The notes: generated by a model from the letters alone, not told the origin. DNA of 15,293 bases from an uncultured Ardenticatenia bacterium (GCA_937858165.1 CALLZA010000743.1:1-15293); one strand, 5' to 3'; positions 1 through 7,186 are shown, counted from the first letter of the stretch. Translations and numbers: made by a program.

Positions 1-922
1 TCAGGCGAAGCTGCTGCTTCCGCTCGTCCAGCGACTTGTCGCCGAAGTTGCGGATGGCCAGCATCGTCTCTTCGCCGCGGTCTAGCATCTCCAGCATCTC
101 ACCGACCTTGGTGATGCCGGTGCGCTTGAGCGAGTTGAAGACGCGCACGCTCAGGTCGAGTTGCTCGATGGGCGTGTCGTAGATCTCGTTGGGGATCATC
201 TCTTCGTGGCGCTCTTCCTCGATGGTGGAGAAGCTGTCCTCGCTGACGCCGGCGATGGGGCGCAGGTGCTGCATCAGCAGTTGCGCCGCCTGGGCCAACG
301 CGTCTTCGGGCTTCAGCGTGCCGTCGGTCCAAATCTCCATCACCACGCGGTCATAGTCGGCCACCTGGCCCACGCGCGTCTTCTCGACGTCGTAGGAAAC
401 GCGGCGGATGGGGCTGAAGATGGAGTCGACCGGCAGCTCGCCGATGGGCAGGCGTCCGCGCTCTTCGGCCGGCGAATAGCCACGCCCGGTCTCGGCCATC
501 ATCTCGACTTCCAGGAAGGTGTCGTCAGAGTCGACCGTGAACAGGTAGAGGTCGGGATTGATGATCTCAACTTCCGGCGGGGCCTGAATGTCGGCCGCGG
601 TGACCGGGCCAGCGCCCTGCACTTCCAGGCGCATACGGGCGATCTCGGTGTTGACCAGCCGCAGCCGAAGTTGTTTGATGTGCAGGATGAACTGCATCAT
701 GTCTTCGCGCACGCCGGTGATGGCCGAAAACTCATGGGGCACATCGGTAACACGAATGGACGTGACCGCCGCGCCGGGCAGTGAAGCCAACAGCACACGC
801 CGCAGGGCATTGCCCAGCGTCGTGCCGTAGCCGCGCTCCAGCGGGCCGATCACGAAGCGGCCGTACTCCGCCGACATGGCCGTGCTTTCGATCTTCGGCA
901 TGATTAGATTATTGATTGCCAA
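1..922 (-). CDS. rpoA: RNA polymerase alpha subunit, 3' end cut by window
   Basis: Alpha subunit of RNA polymerase; its dimer nucleates assembly with beta and beta', and its C-terminal domain contacts UP elements and activators. About 307 codons are visible. Near residues 28-50 is the family signature LERGYGTTLGNALRRVLLAS, followed by the alpha N-terminal dimerisation domain. Close to the window edge is the helix-hairpin-helix C-terminal domain (LDLSVRVFNSLKRTGI, then AIRNFGDKSLDE). The last few residues lie outside the window. I chose a TTG start at 922-920 because a GGAGG ribosome site ends 8 nt before it. The in-frame ATG at 901-899 (MPKIES) would sit 29 nt from that site, but it resembles the start of many family members, so it remains an alternative. 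The gene follows rpsD after a 101-nt repeat-filled spacer. rplQ would be expected downstream. Confidence 0.96.
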   Translation of the reverse strand, partial: MAINNLIMPKIESTAMSAEYGRFVIGPLERGYGTTLGNALRRVLLASLPGAAVTSIRVTDVPHEFSAITGVREDMMQFILHIKQLRLRLVNTEIARMRLEVQGAGPVTAADIQAPPEVEIINPDLYLFTVDSDDTFLEVEMMAETGRGYSPAEERGRLPIGELPVDSIFSPIRRVSYDVEKTRVGQVADYDRVVMEIWTDGTLKPEDALAQAAQLLMQHLRPIAGVSEDSFSTIEEERHEEMIPNEIYDTPIEQLDLSVRVFNSLKRTGITKVGEMLEMLDRGEETMLAIRNFGDKSLDERKQQLRL

Positions 923-937
923 GGCGATTACCTCCCT

Positions 938-1019
938 CGAGTTACGAATGACGAGTGACGAGTGACGAGTTCAGAAGGTTGACTCTGACTCGTAGCTCGC
1001 CATTCATCTGTCGTCACTC
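938..1019. repeat. Heptameric inverted-repeat spacer, rpsD-rpoA
   Basis: The left arm holds near-perfect 7-nt units (cgagtta, cgaatga, cgagtga, cgagtga, cgagttc). After a short centre the right arm (987-1019) reads roughly as the reverse complement (gactcgt, then tgtcgtcactc). In mRNA sense the array runs from just after the rpsD stop to the rpoA ribosome site, whose GGAGG abuts the last unit. The right arm is more degenerate than the left. Confidence 0.8.
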
Positions 1020-1023
1020 CGCT

Positions 1024-1662
1024 TTAACGCGAGTAGTACTCGACGATGAGCTGCTCGTTGAGCGAGATGTCGATGTCCTCGCGGGCGGGCATGTGCAACA
1101 CGCGACCCGAAAGGGCGGCGGTATCGACCGACAACCAGCGAGGCACGCGGCGGTCGTCCAGGTTCTGGCGCAGGTCCTTAAAGTAGGTCCGGCGCAGGCT
1201 CTCCGGTCGCACCGACACGATATCGCCCGGCGCCACCAGCGCCGACGGGATATTGGTCTTGCGTTTATTGAGCATAATATGGCCGTGCTGCACCAACTGG
1301 CGGGCCTGCGGCCGCGAGTCGGCCAGGCCCATGCGGTACACCACGTTGTCCAGGCGCTGCTCCAGGGTCGCCAACAGGTTGTAACCCGTCAGACCCTTGG
1401 CGCGCGAGGCACGCTCGAAGTAGCGGCTAAACTGCCGCTCCAGCACACCGTAGATGCGGCGGGCCTTCTGCTTCTCGCGCAGCTGCAACAAATAGTCCGA
1501 GGCGCGGCCACGGCGGAACTGATTTTCCTTGCCATGTTGCCCCGGCGGATAAGTGCGGCGTTCGACCGAACACTTCGGGGTCAGACACCGCGACCCCTTC
1601 AAGAATAGTTTTTCGCCTTCGCGCCGGCACAACCGGCACACAGGACCTGTGTAACGTGCCAA
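1024..1662 (-). CDS. rpsD: 30S ribosomal protein S4, zinc-binding form
   Basis: Primary 16S rRNA-binding protein of the 30S body; in many bacteria it also represses its own operon and helps rRNA antitermination. It has 212 residues against about 205 in E. coli. The N-terminus carries four cysteines (C9, C12, C26, C31) in the CxxC-x13-C-x4-C spacing of the zinc-binding form seen in Thermus. The S4 RNA-binding domain follows from about residue 100 ([20 protein letters not shown]). The start codon is TTG at 1662-1660, supported by GGAGGT at 1675-1670, 7 nt away; no ATG gives the conserved [16 protein letters not shown] start. It lies between rpsK (112-nt spacer) and rpoA (101-nt repeat spacer). 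In Bacillus rpsD is elsewhere, so its presence here is a lineage hint. Confidence 0.98.
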   Translation of the reverse strand: MARYTGPVCRLCRREGEKLFLKGSRCLTPKCSVERRTYPPGQHGKENQFRRGRASDYLLQLREKQKARRIYGVLERQFSRYFERASRAKGLTGYNLLATLEQRLDNVVYRMGLADSRPQARQLVQHGHIMLNKRKTNIPSALVAPGDIVSVRPESLRRTYFKDLRQNLDDRRVPRWLSVDTAALSGRVLHMPAREDIDISLNEQLIVEYYSR

Positions 1663-1774
1663 CTTGGTTACCTCCGAGTATTGTGCGCGGGCCGACAGCC
1701 CGCCAACCAGTCGAGAGAGGTTTACAGGCTTGGCGACCCTTCTTCCCTCTCCGCGACCAGGCCAATTGAATGAA
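1663..1774. other. 112-nt rpsK-rpsD spacer without heptamers
   Basis: This is the longest spacer in the window and one of only two long ones lacking the heptamer arrays. It contains a perfect 6-bp stem (gcgggc 1687-1692 with gcccgc 1698-1703, 5-nt loop), close upstream of the rpsD ribosome site (acctcc, 1670-1675). There is no T-run after the stem in the transcript sense, so it does not look like an intrinsic terminator. A regulatory role, for example as an S4 target, is possible but not shown. Confidence 0.4.
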
Positions 1775-2173
1775 CTAGATGCGGCGCTTCTTCGGCGGCC
1801 GACAGCCGTTATGCGGAACCGGAGTAATATCCTGAATGGATGTCACGCGGATGCCGCTGGCCTGAATCGAGCGGATGGCTGCCTCGCGGCCGGGGCCAGG
1901 CCCCTTGACGACGACATCCACTTCCTGCACCCCGTTTTCCACGGCGATGCGGGCCGCATTCTGGCCGGCCAGTCGCGCGGCATATGGGGTGCTCTTGCGC
2001 GAGCCTTTGAACCCCGACGCGCCGGAACTGGACCAGGCCACGGTGTTGCCCTTGGTGTCGGTAATGGTCACGATGGTGTTGTTGAAGGCGGCATAGATAT
2101 GGGCCTGCCCCTTGGGCACCATCTTGCGCACCTTTTTGCGCGTCGCTTGTGCTTGTCTTCTATTGCGTCCCAT
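1775..2173 (-). CDS. rpsK: 30S ribosomal protein S11
   Basis: Platform protein of the 30S subunit, near the E site and the mRNA exit channel. The 132 residues match the usual length of about 129. Diagnostic stretches are [19 protein letters not shown] (about residues 22-40), [18 protein letters not shown] and the nearly invariant C-terminus [13 protein letters not shown]. The ATG at 2173 is preceded by a GGAG site 5 nt upstream. The upstream neighbour is rpsM across a 75-nt heptamer spacer; downstream, rpsD follows after an atypical 112-nt spacer. Confidence 0.98.
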   Translation of the reverse strand: MGRNRRQAQATRKKVRKMVPKGQAHIYAAFNNTIVTITDTKGNTVAWSSSGASGFKGSRKSTPYAARLAGQNAARIAVENGVQEVDVVVKGPGPGREAAIRSIQASGIRVTSIQDITPVPHNGCRPPKKRRI

Positions 2174-2186
2174 CTTTTCTCCAAAT

Positions 2187-2249
2187 ATGAGATACGAGGC
2201 GCGAGTTAAGAGTCACGCGGACTCTCAACTCGCAACTCGTCACTCGAAC
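2187..2249. repeat. Heptameric inverted-repeat spacer, rpsM-rpsK
   Basis: Left units (gagatac, gaggcgc, gagttaa) face right units (actcgca, actcgtc, actcgaa). The centre is a perfect 6-bp stem, agagtc (2209-2214) with gactct (2220-2225), around the loop acgcg. In mRNA sense the repeat begins directly after the rpsM TAG; the last repeat base (2249) is part of that stop codon. Confidence 0.8.
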
Positions 2250-2632
2250 TACTTGCCGCCCTTGCGCCGGCCGCGCCCGGCCACCGTTTTCTTCGGCCCC
2301 TTGCGCGTGCGCGAATTGGTGCGCGTGCGCTGGCCGCGCGCCGGCAAATGCCGGCGGTGGCGCGTACCGCGATAACTGCCGATCTCGCCCAGGCGCTTGA
2401 TGTTCATTGCCACCTCGCGCCGCAGGTCGCCTTCGACAGTGTGCTCCTTTTCGACCAACTGGCGCAGGCGCGTCACCTCCGCCTCCGACAGGTCGCGCAC
2501 CCGGGTGTCCGGGTTCACTTCGGCCTGATTCAGAATGTTGTGGCTGGTCGTGCGGCCAATGCCATAGATATAGGTCAGGCTAATCTCGACGCGCTTATTG
2601 CGCGGAATGTCGACACCTGCAATACGTGCCAT
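2249..2632 (-). CDS. rpsM: 30S ribosomal protein S13
   Basis: Head protein of the 30S subunit that forms intersubunit bridges with L5 and the 23S rRNA and whose tail touches the P-site tRNA. It has 127 residues, normal being about 120-126. The start [21 protein letters not shown] and the tail motif [20 protein letters not shown] are diagnostic, followed by a very basic end. It starts 12 nt after the rpmJ stop; its ribosome site (GGGAGAGG in mRNA sense) lies in that 12-nt gap, so rpmJ and rpsM are probably translationally coupled. Confidence 0.98.
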   Translation of the reverse strand: MARIAGVDIPRNKRVEISLTYIYGIGRTTSHNILNQAEVNPDTRVRDLSEAEVTRLRQLVEKEHTVEGDLRREVAMNIKRLGEIGSYRGTRHRRHLPARGQRTRTNSRTRKGPKKTVAGRGRRKGGK

Positions 2633-2644
2633 GCTGCCTCTCCC

Positions 2645-2758
2645 TTAACCCTGACGCTGCTTGTGATTCGGATCGCTGCAAATCACGCGCACTACGCCAT
2701 TGCGCTTAATAATCTTGCACTTCGGACAACGCCGCTTGATCGACGATGCTACCTTCAT
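2645..2758 (-). CDS. rpmJ: 50S ribosomal protein L36, zinc-ribbon form
   Basis: Smallest ribosomal protein, sitting in the 50S near the base of the L7/L12 stalk region and organising 23S helices. The frame encodes 37 residues, starting [19 protein letters not shown], and ends with TAA at 2647-2645. Zinc ligands C11, C14, C27 and H32 are all present in the CxxC-x12-C-x4-H pattern of the zinc-replete paralogue. The ATG at 2758-2756 is preceded by a GGAG site with 9-nt spacing. It follows adk directly, with a palindrome in between and no map or infA, and it is 12 nt ahead of rpsM. Confidence 0.96.
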   Translation of the reverse strand: MKVASSIKRRCPKCKIIKRNGVVRVICSDPNHKQRQG

Positions 2759-2777
2759 GACTACCTACTCCTCTGTC

Positions 2778-2799
2778 GCGTGAGCCTGCAGGCTCACGC
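2778..2799. repeat. Perfect 22-bp palindrome between adk and rpmJ
   Basis: The half-site gcgtgagcctg (2778-2788) is followed immediately by its exact reverse complement (2789-2799), with no spacer; the centre is ctgcag. The palindrome starts at the last base of the adk TAG stop (mRNA sense) and ends shortly before the rpmJ ribosome site. No U-run follows, so an intrinsic terminator is unlikely. It may be a dispersed genomic palindrome or an RNA hairpin that occupies the same stop-to-Shine-Dalgarno slot as the heptamer arrays elsewhere in the cluster. Confidence 0.85.
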
Positions 2800-3371
2800 T
2801 ACGCGGCCTGCTCGATCACTCGACACAGGTCTCGCTGCACGGCGGCCACACTCTGTTGGCCGTCCACTTCCACAACCAGGCCGTGCTGGGCATAGTAGTC
2901 CAGCAGCGGCTTCGTCTGCTCTTCATAGACGCGCATCCGGGTGCGGATGGTGTCTTCGCTATCGTCGACGCGGCCTTCGATCTGGGCGCGCTTCAGCAGG
3001 CGCTGCACCAACTCTTCACGGTCGACCACGATGTGGGGTACCACAGCAATGTGGCCGCCCATATCCGCCAGCAGTGCGTCGAGCGCGTCGGCCTGCACCG
3101 TCGTCCGCGGGAAGCCATCGAGGATAGCTCCGTTGGCCGCGTCGGGCCGCGCCAGGCGATCTTTCACCATCGCCACCGTCACCGAGTCGGGAACCAGTTC
3201 GCCCTTGTCCATATAGGTCTGGGCCAACTTGCCCAACTCGGTCGCGTTCTTCAGATTGTAACGAAACAAGTCGCCTGTCGAGACCTGCGGCAGGCCCATC
3301 GACTCTTCCAACAACTTTGCCTGAGTGCCCTTGCCGGCTCCTGGCGGGCCAATCAGGATAATGAACTTCAT
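2799..3371 (-). CDS. adk: Adenylate kinase, short-lid form
   Basis: Cytosolic enzyme interconverting ATP + AMP and 2 ADP, keeping adenylate energy charge. The P-loop GPPGAGKGTQ is at residues 8-17, the AMP-binding STGDLFR near 31-37 and the DGFPRT motif at 85-90. It has 190 residues, with no long LID: after LLKRAQIEGRVDD (about 125-137) the chain goes straight to the TIRTRMRVYEEQTKPL helix. It is therefore the short type, without the zinc-type Cys cluster. The ATG at 3371-3369 gives the canonical MKFIILIG start. It follows secY, as in Gram-positive and Chloroflexota-like operons; rpmJ comes next instead of the usual map and infA. Confidence 0.97.
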   Translation of the reverse strand: MKFIILIGPPGAGKGTQAKLLEESMGLPQVSTGDLFRYNLKNATELGKLAQTYMDKGELVPDSVTVAMVKDRLARPDAANGAILDGFPRTTVQADALDALLADMGGHIAVVPHIVVDREELVQRLLKRAQIEGRVDDSEDTIRTRMRVYEEQTKPLLDYYAQHGLVVEVDGQQSVAAVQRDLCRVIEQAA

Positions 3372-3386
3372 GGCTACCCCCGAGAG

Positions 3387-3463
3387 CAGTGGTCAGTTGT
3401 TAGTTGACAGTCGTCAGTTCCTGGAACCAGTTCGGTGCTGACAACTAACAACTGACAACTACT
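3387..3463. repeat. Heptameric inverted-repeat spacer, secY-adk
   Basis: The left arm (cagtggt, cagttgt, tagttga, cagtcgt) and right arm (gctgaca, actaaca, actgaca, actactg) have 7-nt periodicity and are mutually complementary in most positions (for example cagttgttagttg against caactaacaactg). The centre contains tggaacc, also present in the centre of the rplX-rplE spacer. The 93-nt gap is filled from the secY stop to about 15 nt before the adk start. Confidence 0.82.
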
Positions 3464-3464
3464 G

Positions 3465-4835
3465 TTACGACTTCAGGAACCCCTCGTAATGGCGCATGAG
3501 CAGTTGGGCTTCCAACTGGCGCATCGTGTCAACGACGACGCCGACAACGATGATCAGGCCGGAGCCGCTGATAACCAGCACGCTCCGCTCCAGGCCAGGG
3601 ATTTGCAGCACCAGGGCCACCACGGCCATGATGCCCGGCAGAACGGCGATGAGGCCCAGAAACAGCGCGCCGATGAGCGTGATGCGCCGCACCACGGACA
3701 TGATGTAGTTCTCGGTGCGCTTGCCGGGCCTAATGCCGGGGATGAACCCGCCCTGGCGTTGCAGCGTCTCCGGCAGGTTCTGCTGCCGGATCATGACGTC
3801 GGTGTAAAAGAACGTAAAGGCGACGACCAGAATGAAGTACAGCACCCAGTAGGCGGTGAAGGCGACCGGAGCCGTGGTTACATTCTGTTGTGTGCCGAAG
3901 TTACCGACGGCCGTGGCGATGTTGTCGATGACGCTGCCGCTACCGGTCACGAACAGGCCGGCGATGAGCGGGAAGAAGGTCAGGATCGACTGCGCGAAGA
4001 TGATCGGGATCATACCCGCGGTGTTGACCTTCAACGGAATATAGGTGCTTTGACCCTGGTAAATCTTACGTCCGCGCACGCGCCGCCCATATTGGACGGC
4101 AATTCTGCGCTGCCCCTCCTGAATGATGACGATGACCAACACGGTCAGCACCAGATAGAGCAGGAAGGTCAGAAGCGAGAAGATGCGCGCCGCCGGTTCC
4201 AAGGTGAACATCTGAGCCAGCCCGGGGATGATGCCGGAGACGATGCCGCCGAAGATGATCAGCGAGATACCCTGCCCCACACCCTCTTCAGTAATGCGCT
4301 CGCCGAGCCAGATGGCGAACATTGTACCGCCGACCATAGCCACCAGCGTCGTCAACGTCGGCAGCAGGTTTGCGCCGGTGAAGCCGAAGTTGGGCATGAT
4401 CGACTCAACGCCACCCGTCAGGCTGGCGCCAACCAGTCGAATCTGGCCGACAGCTTGCAAGAACGCCAGGGGCACGGTCAGGAAGTAGGTGTAGCGGTTC
4501 AGCTTGTTGCGACCCGACTCACCTTCCGACTGCAACTCCTGGAACTGCGGGATAATGGGTGTCAGCAACTGGATGATAATCGACGCGGTGATGTAGGGAT
4601 AGACACCCATCGCCATCACCGAGAAGTTGCTGACCGCGCCGCCTGACAACAGATCGAGGAAGTCAACGACCGAGTTGCCCGTCCGCTGCGCGGTGAATAC
4701 CAGCCACGCCTGCAAGTCGACGCCCGGCACCGGGATGTTGGCTACCAGTCGATAGATGACCAGCATGGCGATGGTGAACAGGATGCGACGCCGCAGGTCG
4801 GGTAGCGTGAATGCCGCGCGCACTGATTCGATCAT
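3465..4835 (-). CDS. secY: Protein translocase subunit SecY
   Basis: Channel-forming subunit of the SecYEG translocon in the cytoplasmic membrane; it exports unfolded preproteins with SecA and inserts membrane proteins from ribosomes. It has 456 residues, in family range, with about ten hydrophobic helices. Features include the N-terminal LRRRILFTIAMLVIYRLVANIPVPGVD region, TM2-adjacent GVYPYITASIIIQLL, the cytoplasmic GQRRIAVQYGRRVRGRKIY loop before KVNTAGMIPIIFA, and IRPGKRTENY in the later SecA/ribosome-contacting loop. The ATG at 4835 has GGAG 7 nt upstream. It sits between rplO and adk, the classic spc-operon position that lets translocon levels follow ribosome synthesis. Confidence 0.98.
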   Translation of the reverse strand: MIESVRAAFTLPDLRRRILFTIAMLVIYRLVANIPVPGVDLQAWLVFTAQRTGNSVVDFLDLLSGGAVSNFSVMAMGVYPYITASIIIQLLTPIIPQFQELQSEGESGRNKLNRYTYFLTVPLAFLQAVGQIRLVGASLTGGVESIMPNFGFTGANLLPTLTTLVAMVGGTMFAIWLGERITEEGVGQGISLIIFGGIVSGIIPGLAQMFTLEPAARIFSLLTFLLYLVLTVLVIVIIQEGQRRIAVQYGRRVRGRKIYQGQSTYIPLKVNTAGMIPIIFAQSILTFFPLIAGLFVTGSGSVIDNIATAVGNFGTQQNVTTAPVAFTAYWVLYFILVVAFTFFYTDVMIRQQNLPETLQRQGGFIPGIRPGKRTENYIMSVVRRITLIGALFLGLIAVLPGIMAVVALVLQIPGLERSVLVISGSGLIIVVGVVVDTMRQLEAQLLMRHYEGFLKS

Positions 4836-4850
4836 GGCTTATCTCCTATA

Positions 4851-4878
4851 CAGTGACTAGTGACTCGTAATCACTAGT
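4851..4878. repeat. Miniature repeat hairpin, rplO-secY
   Basis: This is the shortest of the 14 heptamer-type spacers (38-nt gap). It has a perfect 8-bp stem, actagtga (4856-4863) with tcactagt (4871-4878), and a 7-nt loop. The right arm overlaps the rplO stop codon (4874-4876). The units cagtgac and tagtgac match words used in the tuf-rpsJ array. Confidence 0.8.
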
Positions 4879-5353
4879 TGCCGGCGGGCGTCGCCTTGGG
4901 GCTGTAGGGCACAAGCTCCACCTTACCGCCGGCGGCTTCGATCTTCTCTTTGGCCGACGACGAAAAGCGGTGGGCCTGCACAGTCAGCGCCGTGGTCAAC
5001 TCGCCTTCGCCCAACACCACGACCGGGTCGGTCGACTTTTTGATCAATCCAAAGTCGGCCATCAGCTCGAGCGTCACCGTCTCGCCGTCGAAGTCGCACT
5101 CGGCCAACCGTTGCAGGTTGACCACTTTGTACTCGACGCGGCGAATGTTGGTGAAACCGCGCTTGAACGGCAGACGCCGCGCCAGAGGCAACTGGCCACC
5201 TTCAAAGTAGGGGCCTTTGATGCCGCCGCTGCGCGCGCCCTGACCCTTCGTGCCGCGGCCGGCGGTCTTGCCCTGGCCGGCGGAGATGCCGCGGCCGACG
5301 CGCTTACGCGACTTCTTCGAGCCTTCGTTCGGGCTTAAGTCGTTTAGTTTCAT
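4874..5353 (-). CDS. rplO: 50S ribosomal protein L15
   Basis: Late-assembly 50S protein that threads its long N-terminal extension into domain II of 23S rRNA. It has 159 residues from the ATG at 5353-5351. The start [22 protein letters not shown] and the Gly-rich [21 protein letters not shown] are typical, and [18 protein letters not shown] is the core signature. The open frame continues 16 codons upstream (to 5401) inside rpmD, but the internal ATG matches the family and lies 1 nt after the rpmD stop, so L30 and L15 should be translationally coupled. Its own stop codon lies in a small repeat hairpin before secY. Confidence 0.97.
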   Translation of the reverse strand: MKLNDLSPNEGSKKSRKRVGRGISAGQGKTAGRGTKGQGARSGGIKGPYFEGGQLPLARRLPFKRGFTNIRRVEYKVVNLQRLAECDFDGETVTLELMADFGLIKKSTDPVVVLGEGELTTALTVQAHRFSSSAKEKIEAAGGKVELVPYSPKATPAGN

Positions 5354-5354
5354 G

Positions 5355-5567
5355 TTACCCGACCTTCTCAGCCGCGACCTCCTGGGCCGCGACCTCTTCA
5401 ACCGTCAACAGGTGGCTGATGCGGTTGATCATGCCCCGGATGGACGGCGTATCGTCATGTTCCACCGTCTGGTTCAGGTGGGTGAAGCCCAGGGCCTTGA
5501 CGGTGGCCTTTTGGCGCACGGTGTAGCCGATGGCGCTCTTGCTATAGGTGATGCGTAGGCGTGCCAT
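5355..5567 (-). CDS. rpmD: 50S ribosomal protein L30
   Basis: Small 50S protein binding 5S-proximal 23S rRNA, absent from some bacterial lineages. It has 70 residues; the core [28 protein letters not shown] and [16 protein letters not shown] is about 58 residues. The remaining tail ([12 protein letters not shown]) is an Ala/Glu-rich addition not needed by the fold. Its ATG overlaps the rpsE TAA by one base (TAATG at 5569-5565), and rplO starts 1 nt after its stop. S5-L30-L15 is one of the tight modules. Confidence 0.96.
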   Translation of the reverse strand: MARLRITYSKSAIGYTVRQKATVKALGFTHLNQTVEHDDTPSIRGMINRISHLLTVEEVAAQEVAAEKVG

Positions 5568-6100
5568 TACTTGCGCCCCCAGAACGGCGTGACCGATGCC
5601 GGGTCTTTGCCGCGATCGATGGCGATCTGGCGCATGTCCATCAGTCGATCCAGACCGTCCATCGTAGCCATCATGACGTTGAGCACGTTGGAGCTGCCCA
5701 ACGACTTGGTCAGGATGTCACGATAGCCGGCGGACTCGATGACGGCGCGCACGCCGCCGCCGGCGATGACGCCCGTGCCGGGCGAGGCCGGCTTCAGCAT
5801 CACACGCGCCGCGCCATGCCGGCCAATGACCTCGTGGGGAATGGTCGTGCCATAGATCGGCACGCTGACCATCTCCTTGCGGGCCGCTTCCAGCGCCTTG
5901 CGGATAGCGTCGGGCACAGTGCGGGCCTTACCAATGCCGACTCCGACCTTGCCCCGGTTGTCGCCGACGACGACCGTCACGCGGAAGGCGAAGCGACGGC
6001 CGCCCTTTACAACCTTGGCGACGCGGGCGATGTCGATGATACGCTCATCGAACTCGTCTTTCTGCTCGCGAAAGCTTTGATCTCTTCTTCGCTGTCCCAT
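5567..6100 (-). CDS. rpsE: 30S ribosomal protein S5
   Basis: 30S body protein next to the mRNA entry pore; it affects decoding accuracy and is a spectinomycin-resistance locus. It has 177 residues. After a hydrophilic N-terminus, the double-stranded-RNA-binding-like domain reads [21 protein letters not shown] (about residues 17-37), then [17 protein letters not shown]. The C-terminal domain has [22 protein letters not shown] and LGSSN. The ATG at 6100-6098 has GGAG 7 nt upstream; that site is the rim of the rplR-rpsE heptamer array. Its stop overlaps the rpmD start. Confidence 0.98.
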   Translation of the reverse strand: MGQRRRDQSFREQKDEFDERIIDIARVAKVVKGGRRFAFRVTVVVGDNRGKVGVGIGKARTVPDAIRKALEAARKEMVSVPIYGTTIPHEVIGRHGAARVMLKPASPGTGVIAGGGVRAVIESAGYRDILTKSLGSSNVLNVMMATMDGLDRLMDMRQIAIDRGKDPASVTPFWGRK

Positions 6101-6110
6101 TTGTAGACTC

Positions 6111-6200
6111 CAGTGGTCAGTAAGCAGTAAGCAGTAAACAGTCAGCAGTCAACAGTAGGCAGTATGAGACTGAATACTGATCACTGACTACTGATTCACT
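6111..6200. repeat. Heptameric inverted-repeat spacer, rplR-rpsE (8 in-register units)
   Basis: This is the clearest tandem array. Eight consecutive 7-nt units occupy 6111-6166: cagtggt, cagtaag, cagtaag, cagtaaa, cagtcag, cagtcaa, cagtagg, cagtatg. Shorter opposing units follow (ctgaata, ctgatca, ctgacta, ctgattc). All left units share cagt, and the last three bases drift. In mRNA sense the array runs from the rplR TAG to the GGAG of rpsE. Confidence 0.9.
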
Positions 6201-6558
6201 ATAGTTTCAGGCCGCCTTCGCGCGCGCCGTCGGCCAGGGCCTTGATGCGCCCATGGTATAGATAGCCACCGCGGTCGAAGACCACTTCCTGAATGCCCGC
6301 GTCCAGCGCCCGCCGCGCCACCAGCTTGCCAACCATTGTGGCCTGCTCTTGCTTCTTCTTGTTATCCAGTTGCCCGGCCAGTTCCTTGTCCAGGCTCGAG
6401 GCAGAGACCAGCGTGTTGCCGGCCACGTCGTCGATCACCTGGGCATAGATGTGCTCCAGGCTGCGAAAGACGTTGAGCCGTGGACGCTCAGCCGTGCCCG
6501 AGATTTTCATGCGAATGCGACGCTGCCGCCGCTTGCGCGCTTCGTTGCCGTTTGCCAT
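6199..6558 (-). CDS. rplR: 50S ribosomal protein L18
   Basis: 5S rRNA-binding protein of the central protuberance, working with L5. It has 119 residues from the ATG at 6558-6556: a basic N-terminus ([27 protein letters not shown]) that grips 5S rRNA, then [23 protein letters not shown], and the C-terminal [24 protein letters not shown] signature. The frame is open far upstream (to 6786) but that part lies inside rplF and has no L18 similarity, so it is rejected. The start lies 1 nt after the rplF stop, so L6 and L18 are probably coupled. Confidence 0.98.
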   Translation of the reverse strand: MANGNEARKRRQRRIRMKISGTAERPRLNVFRSLEHIYAQVIDDVAGNTLVSASSLDKELAGQLDNKKKQEQATMVGKLVARRALDAGIQEVVFDRGGYLYHGRIKALADGAREGGLKL

Positions 6559-6559
6559 C

Positions 6560-7102
6560 CTACACCTTACCTGTCTTGCCGGCCTTGCGGCGGACGACTT
6601 CGTTGTCATAGCGGATGCCCTTGCCCTTATAGGGCTCGGGCGGCCGCGTCTTGCGAACACGGGCAGCCACTTCACCGACAAACTCTTTGTCGGAGCCGCT
6701 GATGGTGACCTTGCGACCGCGCTCTTCGACGTTGTAGGCGATGTCTCGCTCCGGCGCGAAGCGCACCGGGTGAGAGTAGCCGACATAGAGGACGAGCGTC
6801 TTGCCGTCCATCTCAGCGCGATAGCCCACGCCTTCGATCTGCAAGACCCGCGTGAAGCCGGCGCTGACGCCGGTGACCATGTTGTTCAACAGCGCCCGTG
6901 TCAAGCCATGCAAGGAGCGGTGCTGCCGACTATCGGTCGGCCGCGTCACGCGCATCACGCCGTCTTCGATGGCGATGACCATCTCCGGGTGCAGCGTGCG
7001 GGTCAACGCGCCTTTCGGCCCCTTCACAGCCACCGTCGAGCCGTCGATATCGACGCTGACGCCCTTGGGCAGTTCTATTGGCGCCTTACCTACTCGCGAC
7101 AT
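6560..7102 (-). CDS. rplF: 50S ribosomal protein L6
   Basis: 50S protein near the factor-binding site and sarcin-ricin loop, built from two repeated alpha/beta domains. It has 180 residues. It starts [20 protein letters not shown], the middle has [21 protein letters not shown], and the C-terminal signature [20 protein letters not shown] is intact. The ATG at 7102 follows GGAGGA by about 10 nt, on the edge of the heptamer array. Its stop is 1 nt before rplR. Confidence 0.98.
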   Translation of the reverse strand: MSRVGKAPIELPKGVSVDIDGSTVAVKGPKGALTRTLHPEMVIAIEDGVMRVTRPTDSRQHRSLHGLTRALLNNMVTGVSAGFTRVLQIEGVGYRAEMDGKTLVLYVGYSHPVRFAPERDIAYNVEERGRKVTISGSDKEFVGEVAARVRKTRPPEPYKGKGIRYDNEVVRRKAGKTGKV

Positions 7103-7116
7103 TTGGATGATTCCTC

Positions 7117-7186
7117 CGAGTTAGTGGTCAGTGGCGCGTGACGTGCAGCTCATCGCCGGTCACCCGCCACTCGTCACTAATCACTA
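7117..7186. repeat. Heptameric inverted-repeat spacer, rpsH-rplF
   Basis: Two arms are organised in 7-nt units (tagtggt, cagtggc, gcgtgac on the left; ggtcacc, cgccact, cgtcact, aatcact on the right). The inner stem, gtggcgcgtgac (7131-7142) against gtcacccgccac (7159-7170), pairs at 11 of 12 positions with a 16-nt loop. The right arm ends in the rpsH stop codon. Confidence 0.82.

Noticed and set aside
161..784. Long plus-strand open frames opposite rpoA and other genes (also 3489-4646 opposite secY and 12142-13251 opposite rplB/rplW)
   Set aside because: They lie antisense to clearly conserved genes, have compositions typical of GC-rich shadow frames and show no recognisable family.
1676..1712. 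Possible promoter for rpsD (minus-strand TTGGCG, 17 nt, CAATAC)
   Set aside because: The -10 match is poor, the elements overlap the GC-rich stem, and nothing else supports it; kept only as a thought in the spacer finding.
2778..2799. Intrinsic terminator at the adk-rpmJ palindrome
   Set aside because: No T-rich tract follows on the transcribed strand and the next gene's ribosome site follows immediately.
6559..6786. N-terminal extension of L18 up to 6786
   Set aside because: This part overlaps rplF in another frame and has no L18 similarity; the ATG at 6558 gives the family start and sits 1 nt after the rplF stop.
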